Below are positions 44,308 through 54,519 of a stretch of 64,000 nt of DNA, piece after piece; position 1 is the stretch's first letter, and every line of letters begins with the position of its first letter. Source of the stretch: Symbioplanes lichenis. GTDB lineage: Bacteria > Actinomycetota > Actinomycetes > Mycobacteriales > Micromonosporaceae. Position numbers and translations under genes: made by a program. The stretch covers positions 1 through 64,000 of the forward strand of contig NZ_JAUZQD010000003.1 in NCBI RefSeq assembly GCF_030709675.1, in the 5' to 3' direction. The notes under the pieces are model-generated. The model was given only the letters and a program-made list of their open reading frames with translations. It was not told where the DNA came from and made no database searches.

Positions 44308-45471
44308 ATGAAGCCCATGGGACGCCGCAGCTTCCTGGCCGCCGCCACGGCACTCGGCATAGGCGCCGGCGTGTCCTCGCATGCCATCGCCTCGGCGGCG
44401 AGCGACACCAAGAAAACCCCGGACCAGGCTCCGGAACACGACGCGGACAAGACCGCGGAGATTTACCGGAGAGATCGGGACCTGCCCTTCATCGGCGCGG
44501 AGGAGACGTTCTCCACCCCCGCGTTGCTGAAGCTGAACTCCATCAACGCCGATCACATCGCGTACCTCGAGGAAATCGGTCTTGCGGATCTGGGCCAACG
44601 CCGCATCGACGATATGGACGCGGGTGGACTCGACGTTCAGATCCTCTCCGCTCATACACCGTCCGTGCAGAATGTCCCGGGGCGAAGGGGCATAGACCTT
44701 GCCCGCCGTCTCAACCGGCAACTCGTGGACGGGCCGATCGCCAAGTATCCGGGCCGCTTCCAAGCTTTCGCCACCTTGCCCTTGCAGAGCCCGGAAGCGG
44801 CGGCGGACGAGCTGGAACGCTCGGTGCGGGAAGACGGCTTCCTGGGCGCTCTGACCAACGGGCACATCACGAAGAAGTATCTCGACCATCCCGACTTCGA
44901 GCCCGTGCTGGCCCGGGCCGTTGCGCTCGATGTGCCGATCTACCTGCATCCCGGCTACCCGGCTGACGAGATCTTCAAGATTCTCTACAGCACCACGCGG
45001 TCTCAGTACACGAAGGAGTTCCAGCCCTACATTTTCAGTGGGTCCGGATATGGCTGGCACCAAGAGGTGCTGACCCAGTGCATTCGGATGATCACGTACG
45101 GGGTCTTCGACCGGTTCCCCGCGCTGAAAATCATCATCGGCCACATGGGTGAAGGTCTTCCCTTCTACTACGAACGGATCGTCAACGACATGGGCGAGCC
45201 GACCGAAAGCTCGCTCAAGAAGCCCTTCGGGCAGTACTTCCAGGACAACTTCTGGGTCACCACCAGCGCGTTCCCGCAGACCGAACTGCTCACTCTCCTG
45301 CTGAGGCACATCAGCGTGGATCGGGTGATGTTCGCAACCGACTACCCGTTCGCGGACATCAAGGCGCAGACCGACTGGTTCCGCGGAGTCGACCTGCCGC
45401 GCGAGGACAAGGAGAAGATCGCGTTCCGGAATGCCGAGAAGCTGTTCAGAACGAAGGTGCCCGTGAAGTGA
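44308..45471 (+). CDS. TAT-exported amidohydrolase-2 family enzyme (LigW/ACMSD-like)
   Basis: 387 residues. The N-terminus has a twin-arginine signal ([18 protein letters not shown]). The TIM-barrel shows [11 protein letters not shown], like the E-E-x-F metal start of the decarboxylase branch, [11 protein letters not shown] and [16 protein letters not shown] with metal His, and [15 protein letters not shown] with the metal Asp. These are features of ACMSD/gamma-resorcylate/5-carboxyvanillate decarboxylases. The usual E-x-H is E-x-T here. Periplasmic or extracellular location is unusual for these enzymes. ATG 44308 has GTGAGGAGAG upstream. Confidence 0.85.
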   Translation: MKPMGRRSFLAAATALGIGAGVSSHAIASAASDTKKTPDQAPEHDADKTAEIYRRDRDLPFIGAEETFSTPALLKLNSINADHIAYLEEIGLADLGQRRIDDMDAGGLDVQILSAHTPSVQNVPGRRGIDLARRLNRQLVDGPIAKYPGRFQAFATLPLQSPEAAADELERSVREDGFLGALTNGHITKKYLDHPDFEPVLARAVALDVPIYLHPGYPADEIFKILYSTTRSQYTKEFQPYIFSGSGYGWHQEVLTQCIRMITYGVFDRFPALKIIIGHMGEGLPFYYERIVNDMGEPTESSLKKPFGQYFQDNFWVTTSAFPQTELLTLLLRHISVDRVMFATDYPFADIKAQTDWFRGVDLPREDKEKIAFRNAEKLFRTKVPVK

Positions 45472-45535
45472 GGCGTCTCGCATGTTGATCGGGGAGGATG
45501 AGCGTCAAAGGCGTCGATCGGAGGGGCGGGGCGGA

Positions 45536-46228
45536 GTGCGGATCATGATCGCGGATGACGAGGCGGCCATCCGTGACTCGCTGGAGCGGGTGCTCCGGAT
45601 CGAGGGGTATGACACCAGCACGGTGGCCAACGGTCTCGCTGTCCTCGACGGGCTCGAGGCCTTGCGAGGCGACACGCTGGATCTGTTGATCCTGGACGTG
45701 ATGATGCCCCGTCTCGGCGGGCTGGAGACCTGCCGGCGGTTGCGGGCGGCGGGCCGGGATCTCCCGGTGCTGATGCTGACCGCCCGGGACCAGGTCTCCG
45801 ACCGGGTCGCGGGGCTGGACGCGGGCGCCGACGACTATCTGCCCAAGCCGTTCGCCACCGAGGAGTTGCTGGCCCGGGTGCGGGCGCTGCTGCGTCGGCG
45901 CGCGCCGGCCGGCGCGGAGTCACCGGTCCTGTCGTTCGCCGACGTGCGGATCGATCCCGACCGTTTCGAGGCGTGGCGTGGCGGACGGCCGCTGCGCCTG
46001 ACCCGGACCGAGTTCTCCCTCCTCGAGGTGTTCGTGCGCAACGCGACCCGCGTGTTGACCCGCGACACACTGTTCGAGGCGATCTGGGGCTTCGACATGA
46101 GCACCACCGACAACAACCTGCAGGTGTACGTGAGCTATCTGCGCCGCAAGATGGAGGCCGAGGGTGAGCCGCGGTTGATCTACACGCTGCGGGGACTGGG
46201 ATACACGTTGCGGGAGACTCCTCCGTGA
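45536..46228 (+). CDS. OmpR/PhoB-family response regulator
   Basis: About 230 residues from GTG 45536. Receiver domain: [20 protein letters not shown] with the acidic pair, [17 protein letters not shown] with the phosphorylated Asp, [20 protein letters not shown] and the Lys in [11 protein letters not shown]. The C-terminal winged helix follows ([20 protein letters not shown], then [26 protein letters not shown]). Of the MprA-like group in actinobacteria. It overlaps the kinase gene by 4 bp (GTGA). A longer frame starts at 45482. Confidence 0.93.
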   Translation: MRIMIADDEAAIRDSLERVLRIEGYDTSTVANGLAVLDGLEALRGDTLDLLILDVMMPRLGGLETCRRLRAAGRDLPVLMLTARDQVSDRVAGLDAGADDYLPKPFATEELLARVRALLRRRAPAGAESPVLSFADVRIDPDRFEAWRGGRPLRLTRTEFSLLEVFVRNATRVLTRDTLFEAIWGFDMSTTDNNLQVYVSYLRRKMEAEGEPRLIYTLRGLGYTLRETPP

Positions 46229-47640
46229 GCAGAACCGGAGGCCGGGAGCCGCGCCGGTTGACCCGGTGGTGGCGCGGGCGGTCCCTGCGGACCAGGATGA
46301 CGGTGATCGCGGCGACCGCCATCGCGGTCAGCGTGTTCGTGTCCTTCCAGGTGGCCAGCGAGCTGATGGATCGCAAGCTGCTGGAAACCGCCGAGGATCA
46401 GCTGCACGCCGACTCCCGCGTCCTGGCGACCGGCGCGGAGCGCGCCGGTCCGGCGCAGGTTCAGCTGCCGCCGTACCCGGGATCCGGCCGGCTGGTGCGG
46501 GTCGTCCTGCCCGACGGCTCGACCCGGACACCGGCCGGCCAACCCGAGCTGCCCCCGGTCAGCGAGCAAGCCGGGCGCGTCGCGGCGGGCGCGTCGGCCG
46601 ACCTGCTGGAGTCGACCGACTGGAACGACGGCTACCGCGTCTACACCCTGCGGGTGGGCGGCGGCGCGGTCCAGGTGGCCGACCTCGCCGACGACAGCCC
46701 GGTCAACCAGTTCGGGTTCGGCATGCTGGTGATCGGGCTGCTCTGCGTGGCCGGCGGCGCCCTGGTCGGGCGGACCGTGGCGCGGGCCGCGCTGGCACCG
46801 ATCGACCGGCTGACCGCCGCCGCGGTGCATGTCGCGGACACCCGGGATCTCGACGCCGGCATTCCGGACGAAGGCGGTGGGGAGATCCGGCAGCTGATCC
46901 AGTCGATCAACAACATGCTCGCCGCGCTGCGGGAATCCCGGCAGGCGCAGCGGCTGCTCGCCGAGGACGCCTCCCACGAGCTCAAGACCCCGCTCACCAG
47001 CCTGCGCCTCAACGTCGAGCTGCTGATCCGGCTCGATCGGCGGGGCACCCTGGACAGCGCGCTGCCGGCGGAGAGCCGGACCCGGCTGCTCCACGATGTC
47101 GGCGCCCAGGTGGCCGAGTTGAGCACCCTGGCCGCCGAGCTGACCGAGGTGGCGCGCGGTGACGTCAGCGACGAGAGCACCGAGCTGATCGATCTCGCCG
47201 ACGTGGTGGTGGCCGCCGTGACCCGAGCGCGTTCGCGCATGCCCGGCACAGAGGTCGCACTCGACGTGAGCTCGGTGTGGGTGAGCGGGCGTCCCGCCGC
47301 GCTGCAGCGGGCTGTGCTCAACCTCATCGACAACGCGGGCAAGTGGTCTCCCGAGGACCAGCCGGTCCAGGTCCGGCTCCGTGCCGTCGGCGGGTCGGCG
47401 GTGCTCGAGGTCGACGACGCCGGACCAGGCATCGACGCCGCCGACGCGCCGCGGGTGTTCGACCGGTTCTACCGGGCCGACAGCGCCCGGGCGTTGCCGG
47501 GATCCGGTCTCGGACTGTCCATCGTGCGGCGGGTCGTCGACGCCCACGGCGGCCGGGTCACGGTCGCCCGCTCCGGCCGCGGTGGCGCACTGCTTCAGGT
47601 CGGCCTCCCGGCCGCGTCCCCGCCTACCGGCAGCGAATAG
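46225..47640 (+). CDS. Sensor histidine kinase
   Basis: 471 residues. N-terminal membrane helix ([20 protein letters not shown]), an extracytoplasmic sensor region to about residue 165, a second helix ([18 protein letters not shown]), then HAMP. The HisKA box is [19 protein letters not shown] with the phosphorylated His. The ATPase domain has [11 protein letters not shown] (N box), VDDAGPGID (G1) and [19 protein letters not shown] (G2). It forms a two-component pair with the overlapping response regulator. The signal is unknown. Confidence 0.93.
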   Translation: MSRTGGREPRRLTRWWRGRSLRTRMTVIAATAIAVSVFVSFQVASELMDRKLLETAEDQLHADSRVLATGAERAGPAQVQLPPYPGSGRLVRVVLPDGSTRTPAGQPELPPVSEQAGRVAAGASADLLESTDWNDGYRVYTLRVGGGAVQVADLADDSPVNQFGFGMLVIGLLCVAGGALVGRTVARAALAPIDRLTAAAVHVADTRDLDAGIPDEGGGEIRQLIQSINNMLAALRESRQAQRLLAEDASHELKTPLTSLRLNVELLIRLDRRGTLDSALPAESRTRLLHDVGAQVAELSTLAAELTEVARGDVSDESTELIDLADVVVAAVTRARSRMPGTEVALDVSSVWVSGRPAALQRAVLNLIDNAGKWSPEDQPVQVRLRAVGGSAVLEVDDAGPGIDAADAPRVFDRFYRADSARALPGSGLGLSIVRRVVDAHGGRVTVARSGRGGALLQVGLPAASPPTGSE

Positions 47641-47647
47641 ACCGGTG

Positions 47648-48826
47648 CTACTTCAGGCCGATGGAGGTGTCGATGAACTCGTTGGTGTAGAGGTCGCCGA
47701 CCTTCAGGCCGGCGGCGACGGGGGAGCCCAGTCTGGTGTAGATCGGCTGGGCCGTGCCGAGAAACTTCGCCATCCGGTCGGGGTCGAAGTCGCCGAGGGT
47801 GCTGTTGGTGCCGTTGCTGACGAGCTTGGTCTCGATCATGGTCCTGCGGGCGTAGTCGGCGACGCCGGGGCTGTACGTCCATCCGGTGTTGTACTCGGTG
47901 ACGAGCTTCTGGATGAGATCGTCGGCCGCCGCCGGGTTGGCGAAATAGTCGACCTCAGACTTCTGCAGCACCGGCGTGAGGGCCTTCAGGCAGGGGGAGA
48001 GCTTGTCGAAGTCCGCCACCCGGACCGCCATCGCCGACGGGTAGGGATTCCAGCCGGTCTCGGAGATCAGGGCGTACTTCACGGGCTTGCCCCACGCCTT
48101 GACCTCGTGCTCGTAGATGTACGGCTCGGAGGAGGAGTACCCCTGCTGGACGTCCTTGCCGCGGGCGGCGACGAAGTTGGCCGGCGTGCCGTCGTAGCCG
48201 GCGTCCTGGCTCTTCTTGGAGACCAGGCCGGCGTCGAGGAGGTAGTCCTGGTAGGCCGCGCCCGCGAGGTAGCGCCACACACCGCCCGACTTGTCGAGGG
48301 CGCCCTTGAGGTCGGCGACCCGGTTGACTTCGGGATACGTGGCGGGATCCCACATCACCATGGCCGGACTCTGGTCGAGCGGGGCGAAGAACGCCCTGGT
48401 CGGTGTCGTGGCCGAGGCGGCGATCTGGTCGTCGGTCGTGATGTAGCCCATCGTGATCGACGTGTCGGTGTACAGCTGCGCGCCCACGCCGGTGTAGCCG
48501 ATGGCCGGGCCGCCGGCGCGGACCTCGAGCTTCACCCCGGTCGACCGGCCGCCGAGATACAGCGGGCCGGAGACCGACTTCTTGCCCGCGTCGACGACCG
48601 CGTCGTCGCCGAGCATCTGGTAGGTGTAGCCGTGCTCCGACTCGGGGTTCCAGTCGGTCTGGACGACGATGGTGGCCGGACAGCCGGCGGCCTTGAGGTC
48701 GACAGCGCCGGCGCTCGCGGCGGGAGCCGGTGCGTCCGGCCCGGAGGAATCCGTGCAGCCGGTGATCAGGGGGGCCGAGACGACGAAGGCGCCTAGTGAG
48801 GCCATCAGCCTCCGGTGTGCGGTCAT
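47648..48826 (-). CDS. ABC transporter substrate-binding lipoprotein (NMT1/ThiY-like)
   Basis: 392 residues. The signal peptide ends with lipobox LITGC. The binding fold reads ATIVVQTDWNPESEHGYTYQ, GVKLEVRAGGPAIGYTGV, DTSITMGYITTDDQIAAS and GLKVGDLYTNEFIDTSIGLK. It belongs with binding proteins for nitrate, taurine or pyrimidine-type compounds. Permease and ATPase genes follow on the same strand, and a CodA-like deaminase lies divergently next to them. A pyrimidine or related heterocycle is the likely substrate (inference). Confidence 0.85.
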   Translation of the reverse strand: MTAHRRLMASLGAFVVSAPLITGCTDSSGPDAPAPAASAGAVDLKAAGCPATIVVQTDWNPESEHGYTYQMLGDDAVVDAGKKSVSGPLYLGGRSTGVKLEVRAGGPAIGYTGVGAQLYTDTSITMGYITTDDQIAASATTPTRAFFAPLDQSPAMVMWDPATYPEVNRVADLKGALDKSGGVWRYLAGAAYQDYLLDAGLVSKKSQDAGYDGTPANFVAARGKDVQQGYSSSEPYIYEHEVKAWGKPVKYALISETGWNPYPSAMAVRVADFDKLSPCLKALTPVLQKSEVDYFANPAAADDLIQKLVTEYNTGWTYSPGVADYARRTMIETKLVSNGTNSTLGDFDPDRMAKFLGTAQPIYTRLGSPVAAGLKVGDLYTNEFIDTSIGLK

Positions 48827-48858
48827 GAGCGGATCCCACTTTCGCAACGGGAAGATTG

Positions 48859-49647
48859 TCAGGTCGCGGGTTGGTACCAGCGGCCGACGGCGAGCTTCGA
48901 CAGAAAACCGAAGAGCCCGAACATCGTGACCCCGAGGAGCGCCGCCACGAAGATCGCGGCGAAGAGGGCGGTGTAATCGAGCAGGCGGGCGTACGTCTGC
49001 AGCAGAGAGCCGAGGCCCGGGGTGCCGCGCTGGAAGAAGAAGTCGCCGACGATCGCGCCGACCACCGAGAGACCGGCCGAGGTGCGCAGGCCGACGAAGA
49101 TGGACGGCAGGGCCGCCGGGAACATCAATTTCATCAGTACGGTGCCACGGCGTACGCGTTGCAGCCGGAAGAGCTCGTGGAGCGACTTGTCCACCGACTC
49201 CAGCCCGAAGAGAGTGTTCGCAACCATCGGGAAAAGCGAGATCAGTACGCACACGACCACACGGGCCCGGAACTCGTAGCCGAACCAGACGCCGATCAGC
49301 GGGACGATGGCGAGGATCGGGATGCACTGGAGGATCACGGCGTACGGATATGTCGAGCGTTTGGCCCAGGCTGTCGAGGCCATGGCGACCGCCCAGGCGA
49401 TGCCGATGACCGCGGCGATCGCGATTCCGGTGAGTGCGACCGCGGTCGAGTGCCAGACTCCGCGCACGATCTGGCCGCGGGTCCGGGAGTCGAGGAATCC
49501 GTCGGTGATCACCTGTCCGGGGGTCGGGACGAGGAAGTTCCGGGCCGGTCCGAGCAACGCGTGGACGGCGTACCAGAGGCCGACGATGACGGCGAGGACG
49601 AGCAGCGGCGGCATGGCGTTCAGGGCGGCGGAGCGTACACGAATCAT
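48859..49647 (-). CDS. ABC transporter permease (SsuC/TauC/ThiX-like)
   Basis: 262 residues, about six membrane helices. The BPD_transp_1 coupling loop lies in the middle (SVDKSLHELFRLQRVRRGTV, then FPAALPSIFVGLRTSAGLSV), the E-A-A-like motif typical for this family. It overlaps the ATPase gene by 4 bp and is 32 bp from the binding-protein gene. Confidence 0.9.
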   Translation of the reverse strand: MIRVRSAALNAMPPLLVLAVIVGLWYAVHALLGPARNFLVPTPGQVITDGFLDSRTRGQIVRGVWHSTAVALTGIAIAAVIGIAWAVAMASTAWAKRSTYPYAVILQCIPILAIVPLIGVWFGYEFRARVVVCVLISLFPMVANTLFGLESVDKSLHELFRLQRVRRGTVLMKLMFPAALPSIFVGLRTSAGLSVVGAIVGDFFFQRGTPGLGSLLQTYARLLDYTALFAAIFVAALLGVTMFGLFGFLSKLAVGRWYQPAT

Positions 49648-50381
49648 CGGCGTCCCTCCCGCAGGGCGTGCGAGACCTGGCCGACCAGTTCGGCGTACTC
49701 GCCGGTGTAGCGGATCTCGGGGTCCCGCGGCATCGGGAACGGGACGTCGAACGAGCTCACGAACGTTCCCGGACGGCCGGACATCACGACGACCTTCGTC
49801 GACAGATAGACCGCCTCGGCGACCGAGTGGGTGATGAACATGCCGGCGAACCGCTCGGCCACGAAGATGCGGATCAATTCGTCGTTGAGGCGTTCCCGGG
49901 TGATGTCGTCGAGCGAGCCGAACGGCTCGTCGAACAGGAACAGCTCCGGATCGAGGGTGAGGGAACGAGCTAGCGAGGTCCGCATCCGCATGCCACCCGA
50001 GAGCTGCCGGGGCAGGTGCTTCTCGAACCCTTGGAGTCCGACCAGCTCGATGGCGGCGGCGGCTTTCGCGCGCCGGGTGGCGGCGCCGATCCCCTTCAGC
50101 TCGGCCAGAAGTTCGACGTTACGCCGGACGTCGCGCCACGCCAGCAGGGTGGCGTCCTGGAACACGTAGCCGATGCGCTCGGTCCTGGTCGTCACCGTGC
50201 CACCGGTCGCCGTCTCCAGGCCGGAGGCGACCCGCAGCAACGTCGATTTGCCGCAGCCCGACGGCCCGACGACGGTGACGAACTCGCCGCGGCTCACGTC
50301 GAGGTTTACTTTGGACAAAGCGACAGTGCCATTGGGAAAGCGCATCTCGACATCCCGGAGGTCGATCAGAGTCCCGGCCAC
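49644..50381 (-). CDS. ABC transporter ATP-binding protein (SsuB/TauB/ThiZ-like)
   Basis: 245 residues. Walker A GPSGCGKSTLLRVASGLE, Q-loop VFQDATLLAWRDVRRN, signature RQLSGGMRMRTSLARSL, Walker B LFLFDEPFGSLDDITRERL, H-loop FITHSVAEAVYLS. First gene of the ABC operon, divergent from the deaminase gene with 76 bp between the starts. No riboswitch-like structure is recognisable in that gap. Confidence 0.93.
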   Translation of the reverse strand: MAGTLIDLRDVEMRFPNGTVALSKVNLDVSRGEFVTVVGPSGCGKSTLLRVASGLETATGGTVTTRTERIGYVFQDATLLAWRDVRRNVELLAELKGIGAATRRAKAAAAIELVGLQGFEKHLPRQLSGGMRMRTSLARSLTLDPELFLFDEPFGSLDDITRERLNDELIRIFVAERFAGMFITHSVAEAVYLSTKVVVMSGRPGTFVSSFDVPFPMPRDPEIRYTGEYAELVGQVSHALREGRR

Positions 50382-50457
50382 GGACGCTCACTCTCGCTCG
50401 CCGGCTGAGTGACGCTTAGAGGATATCGTCTTGCGCCGATGTCGAAAGGTGGCCCCG

Positions 50458-51687
50458 ATGCCACTTCCTCGGACTGTGGAAGTGCTCCGGCACGCGCTCC
50501 TGCCCGGCGGCCGCCCGGTCGACGTGGTGATCGAGGGGGAATTGGTCGGCTCCGTCGTCGATGCCGGCACTGCGCCGGCCGCCCTCGACGGGCTCGACCT
50601 GACCGGCTTCGTCCTGCTCACCGCGCCCGCGGAACCGCACGCCCACCTCGACAAGGCGGGGAGCTGGGACGCCATCCGGCCACCGGCGGGCGACCTCACG
50701 CGGGCCATCGGGTCCTGGGTCCGGTACGCCACGACGATGACATCGGCGGAGGTCGCGGACCGGGCCCGCGCGCAGCTCACCCGGCACCTGCGCAACGGCA
50801 CGACCGCCGTACGCTCCCATGTCGACCTGCTGCCCGACGGAGACCCCCTGCGCGCCGTCCGGGCGCTCGTGCAGGTACGCGCGGAGTTCGCGGGACTCAT
50901 GGACGTGCAACTCGTCGCGCTCGCGGGCGAGTACGTCGGAGACGAGGCCTACCGCGGCGCGATCGCGCTCGGGGTGGACCTGATCGGCGGCGCACCGCAC
51001 CTGGCGGCCGATCCGGCCGGGCAGCTCGGCCGTCAGATCGCCCTGGCGGCCGAACTGGGCGTCGGCATCGACCTGCACACCGACGAGTCCCTGCGCGGCC
51101 CGGTCACGATCCTCGACTTCGCGCACGCCGTCGCCGGCTGGACTGTACCGGTCACCGCCGGGCACTGCGTCCGGCTCGGCACGATGCCGCCGGCCGAACT
51201 CGCCACGGTCCTCGATGCGGTCGCGGCCGGCCCGATGGGCCTGGTCACTCTGCCCATCACCAACCTCTATCTCCAGGGCTGGGCGGAACCCGTGGCTACC
51301 CCGCGGGGCCTTACCGCGCTCCGCGCGATCCTCGAGGCGGGCATCCCGCTCGGGGCGGGCGCCGACAACGTCCGCGACCCGTTCAACCCGGTGGGGCGCA
51401 GCGATGCGCTGGAGACCGCCTCTCTGCTCGTCACCGCCGGCCACCTCACCCTCGACGAGGCCCTGCACCTGATCACCGACGGCGCCCGGCAGGTGATGGG
51501 CATGGTCGCCGCCGGGGCCCACCCCGGCGCCCAGGCCGACTTCCTCGCCGTCCGGGGAACCGGCGCCGGCGAGATCGTCGCCGAGGCGGGTCCCGACCGC
51601 TTCGTGATCCACCGCGGGCGCCTGGTCTCCGCGTCGCGCGTTCACCATGACACCGCCCTTCCGCTGACCCCTCGGAAGCCCGCATGA
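50458..51687 (+). CDS. Cytosine deaminase-like amidohydrolase (CodA family)
   Basis: 409 residues from ATG 50458, with AAAGGTGG at 50445-50452; an in-frame start at 50431 is possible. Metal-dependent hydrolase with AEPHAHLDKAGSWD (H-x-H), DLHTDESLRGPVT (the His before the catalytic Glu), TAGHCVRLG (His) and AGADNVRDPFNPVGR (Asp), the CodA order. It should deaminate cytosine, isocytosine or a related ring. Being divergent from a pyrimidine-like ABC importer suggests uptake and salvage of the same compound. It overlaps the next gene by 4 bp. Confidence 0.87.
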   Translation: MPLPRTVEVLRHALLPGGRPVDVVIEGELVGSVVDAGTAPAALDGLDLTGFVLLTAPAEPHAHLDKAGSWDAIRPPAGDLTRAIGSWVRYATTMTSAEVADRARAQLTRHLRNGTTAVRSHVDLLPDGDPLRAVRALVQVRAEFAGLMDVQLVALAGEYVGDEAYRGAIALGVDLIGGAPHLAADPAGQLGRQIALAAELGVGIDLHTDESLRGPVTILDFAHAVAGWTVPVTAGHCVRLGTMPPAELATVLDAVAAGPMGLVTLPITNLYLQGWAEPVATPRGLTALRAILEAGIPLGAGADNVRDPFNPVGRSDALETASLLVTAGHLTLDEALHLITDGARQVMGMVAAGAHPGAQADFLAVRGTGAGEIVAEAGPDRFVIHRGRLVSASRVHHDTALPLTPRKPA

Positions 51688-52205
51688 CACTCGAGCGGCT
51701 GACCCGGGCGGTTCAGCCTCCCCCGCGGCAGGAGGTCCTGTCCGACTGGGACGAGGTCGAGAGCGCCTTGGGGTTCGGGTTGCCCGGCGACTACAAGGAA
51801 CTCGTCGACCGCTACGGGCCGGGGAGGTTCGACGACTTCCTCGCGATATTCCAGCCGCATCATGAGGTGCAGCGACTGGACCTGCTCCACGCCGTCACGG
51901 AAACCGCCGAACTGCTGGAGGCGTACGAAGCGAGCGGCGAGACGCTGCCCGCGCCGGCCCATCAGCTGCTGGCGGCGGGCCTTACCGACAATGGCGACAC
52001 GCTTTACTGGGTTCGGGACCCGCCGGAGTCCCCGGACCGGTGGCGTGTCGCGGTCAACGCCGCCCGGGACTTCGACGAATGGTTCGTGTTCGACGGCTGC
52101 CTGAGCGACTTCCTGGCGGCCGTGCTGAGCCGCGAGCTGGTGGTGCCGGTTCTTGCCGGCGATTTCCCCTACCCCGACAAGGCGCCGGTCTACCGGCCGG
52201 ACTGA
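51684..52205 (+). CDS. SMI1/KNR4 (SUKH)-like protein
   Basis: 173 residues. SUKH pattern: SDWDEVESALGFGLPGDYKE, LVDRYGPGRFDDFLAIF, then DTLYWVRDPPESPDRWRVAV and DEWFVFDGCLSDFLAAVLSR. In bacteria SUKH proteins are often immunity proteins of polymorphic toxins, but lone copies are common. No toxin gene is adjacent. It overlaps the deaminase stop by 4 bp. Confidence 0.8.
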   Translation: MTLERLTRAVQPPPRQEVLSDWDEVESALGFGLPGDYKELVDRYGPGRFDDFLAIFQPHHEVQRLDLLHAVTETAELLEAYEASGETLPAPAHQLLAAGLTDNGDTLYWVRDPPESPDRWRVAVNAARDFDEWFVFDGCLSDFLAAVLSRELVVPVLAGDFPYPDKAPVYRPD

Positions 52206-52250
52206 CTGGCGCCGAGCGTGCGGAGAACGGAAATCGCGCTGTCCATATAG

Positions 52251-53364
52251 ACCGACCCCGTACTCGCCGGCGAGCGCGCCTCTCGGAGCGACATCGCCGC
52301 GATGCTCTGCCACGTGTTGTTGCCTCTGGTCGAAGTCGGCCGCCACGCCGACGCGGTCGAGGCGTACAGGTGGGTCATGCCGGCCATGGCGGGCGGCGTT
52401 CACCGGTACGAGACCTATGCGCTTCGCATGGAGTTCTGTGCGCTCACCGGGAACGCCGACGAGGGGTTCGAGCTGCTCACCCTGCTCGACGGGTTCGACC
52501 GGTTCGAGCGCCCGGCGGGCAAGATGCATCTCGCGACCGCGATCACCGTGCTGACCTCCGCCTACCTGCGCACCGGCCGCGGCAAGTACGTGGTGGGGCA
52601 GGGGGACGGCGAGGGAACTCCGGTGTGGATGCTGCACGACCGGATGCGCATGATTGCCCTCGACCTGGCCGAGCAGTTCGACCGGCGCAACGGCACCACG
52701 GCGTGCAGTGACAGGGTGCGGGCGCGGCTCGACCGCGTACCGCTGATCGACTTCCTTCCCCTGCGGCCCGGTGCGGTCTCCGGCGACGTGCACCCCGCCG
52801 CCGGGATGAGCGATGCGCACCTGCTCGAACGGGTGCGATGGCACCACGCGCGCAACGAGTTCGCGCAGGCCCGCGCCTGCCTGGAAGCCGTACGCGAGCC
52901 GGCTGGTGCGGCGCGACCTTCCGGCCGAGGTGCGCGGCCACCTGCGCCACCTGCGCGGCGCGTATCTCGTCGGCTGCGGCCGGGCCGCCGAGGCCGTCGA
53001 CGATCTCTACGACGCCCACGGCCAGCTCTTCGCCCGCGCCCAGGAGCACCGCGAGGCGGCTCTGCAGTTGATGCGGGCCTGCGCCGCGGCGGGCCGGCCC
53101 CGCGAGGCGCTGGAGGCCGGTGTGCTCGCGACCCGACCGGCCGCGGAGAGCGAACGAAACCCGGCCCGTACGAACCTGCTGCGCTTCACCATGGCCGAGT
53201 CGTACGTGCGTATCGGCTGGCTGGAGGCGGCGCTGCCCGAATACGAGTCGCTGGTCGAAGCCCTGCGGCGCCTCGGCGAGACCAGAACACCGATGTACGA
53301 GTCCGCGATGACGACGCTGGAGAACCTCCGGGTGGCGGTGACCGAGGACAGGCAGCGCGGCTGA
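52251..53364 (+). pseudogene. TPR-like helical protein, 5'-truncated and frameshifted
   Basis: The first frame opens after a TAG at 52248 and reads SDIAAMLCHVLLPLVEVGRH, ADAVEAYRWVM, then helical hairpins to about 52895 (RNEFAQARACLEAVREPAG). Then it turns into an Arg/Pro shadow while another frame continues RDLPAEVRGHLRHLRGAYLV, GRAAEAVDDLYDAHGQLFAR to 53364. The paired helices are TPR-like. A one-base shift near 52900 and the missing start make it non-functional. Confidence 0.75.
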
Positions 53365-53482
53365 GGTCGAACGGGGTCGGGTGGCGCGGTTGTCAGGTCG
53401 GTGCGTCGTCTCCTCGGAACCGTATTGAAGGCCACGCTTCCTCTTGCCTAAGTGAGAAGATGTTCCGTATGGTGAGGCGCAT

Positions 53483-53499
53483 CTGAGAAGCCTTCTCAG
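53483..53499. promoter_or_regulatory. 17-bp perfect palindrome upstream of the CruF-like gene
   Basis: CTGAGAAG-C-CTTCTCAG, ending 30 bp before the start at 53530. TGAGAAG occurs once more at 53453-53459. Size and position fit an operator of a dimeric repressor. Confidence 0.5.
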
Positions 53500-53529
53500 T
53501 TGCCGATCGTACGTGACCGGAGGTCTGCC

Positions 53530-54519
53530 ATGCCGCACCGCACCCTCGAGAGGGCCGGGACCGCGTCATCCGGGTGGGACACCGCCGCCCGCGTTCTCAC
53601 CGGGCTGGCCGTGCTCGTCACGGTCGCCATGCCGTTCGCCGGGCTGACCGGCAATGTGGTGATCTTCGCCGCGGTGCCGCTCGCCGTCATCCTGGCCGGG
53701 CGCCGGTACGGGTGGAAGGCGGCCGGCATTTATCTGGTCGTGGCCTTCGTCGTGGCCAATGTGTTCGAGAATCTCAGCATCGCGACCGGGTTCCCCTTCG
53801 GCACCTACCACTATCCCGGCACCAGCCCGCGGATCGGCGACTTCCCCGTCCAGGTCGCCGTGGCCTACTGCGCGATCGGCATGATCTCGTGGCTGGTCGC
53901 GTCGACCTTGCTGGACAATGCCGACCGGCGCCTCGCCGACCGTGATGACCCGGCCCGGCGGATCACCGTCGTGACGCTGCCGGCGCTGGCTGCCGCCGTG
54001 ATGACCATGTTCGACGTCGGCACGGACTCGGCCGCCTCGACCATTCAGCACGCGTGGGTGTGGGACAACGGCGGCGGTGTGTTCGGGGTGCCGTGGACGA
54101 ACTATCTGGGCTGGTGGTTCGTCACGTACATCTTCTTCCAGATCTTCGCCCTGGTCCTGTTCCGGGGCGGGGCGACCACCCGGGCCGCCGACGACACCCG
54201 CCGCGAACCGCTGGCCCAGGCCGTGACCGTCTACTTCCTGCTGGCCGCCGTCACCATGATCCAGTTCTTCACGCAGGAGAACGAGGTGGTCGTCGACGCG
54301 GCCGGCCAGACCTGGAACACCGGCGACCTGTACGCGAGCCTGTTCACGTTCAATCTCTTCGGCCCGGCTGTGATCGTCCTGCTCGCCGCCACCAAGCTCG
54401 CCCGCAACGACCTGGCGGCCGGGGCCGTCCGGATTCAGGACAACAGTGGCGCGCGGCGCAACAGGCCGGCGGTGGCCGCCGGGGTGAGCGGAGCGGAGAA
54501 GAAGGGGCCGTGGGCGTAG
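53530..54519 (+). CDS. CruF-like carotenoid biosynthesis membrane protein (DUF422)
   Basis: 329 residues with about eight membrane helices. Family motifs: NVFENLSIATGFPFGTYHYP (the E-N-x-S-x-x-T-G-F-P-F-G-x-Y motif), VPLAVILAGRRYGW, DVGTDSAASTIQHAWVWDNG and VPWTNYLGWWF. CruF is a carotenoid 1',2'-hydratase type enzyme. No other carotenoid gene is nearby, so it is an orphan here. ATG 53530 follows GGAGGT at 53519-53524 and a palindrome upstream. Confidence 0.85.
   Translation: MPHRTLERAGTASSGWDTAARVLTGLAVLVTVAMPFAGLTGNVVIFAAVPLAVILAGRRYGWKAAGIYLVVAFVVANVFENLSIATGFPFGTYHYPGTSPRIGDFPVQVAVAYCAIGMISWLVASTLLDNADRRLADRDDPARRITVVTLPALAAAVMTMFDVGTDSAASTIQHAWVWDNGGGVFGVPWTNYLGWWFVTYIFFQIFALVLFRGGATTRAADDTRREPLAQAVTVYFLLAAVTMIQFFTQENEVVVDAAGQTWNTGDLYASLFTFNLFGPAVIVLLAATKLARNDLAAGAVRIQDNSGARRNRPAVAAGVSGAEKKGPWA

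Noticed and set aside
50382..50457. TPP riboswitch between the ABC operon and the deaminase gene
   Set aside because: The gap is only 76 bp and shows none of the conserved TPP-aptamer words.
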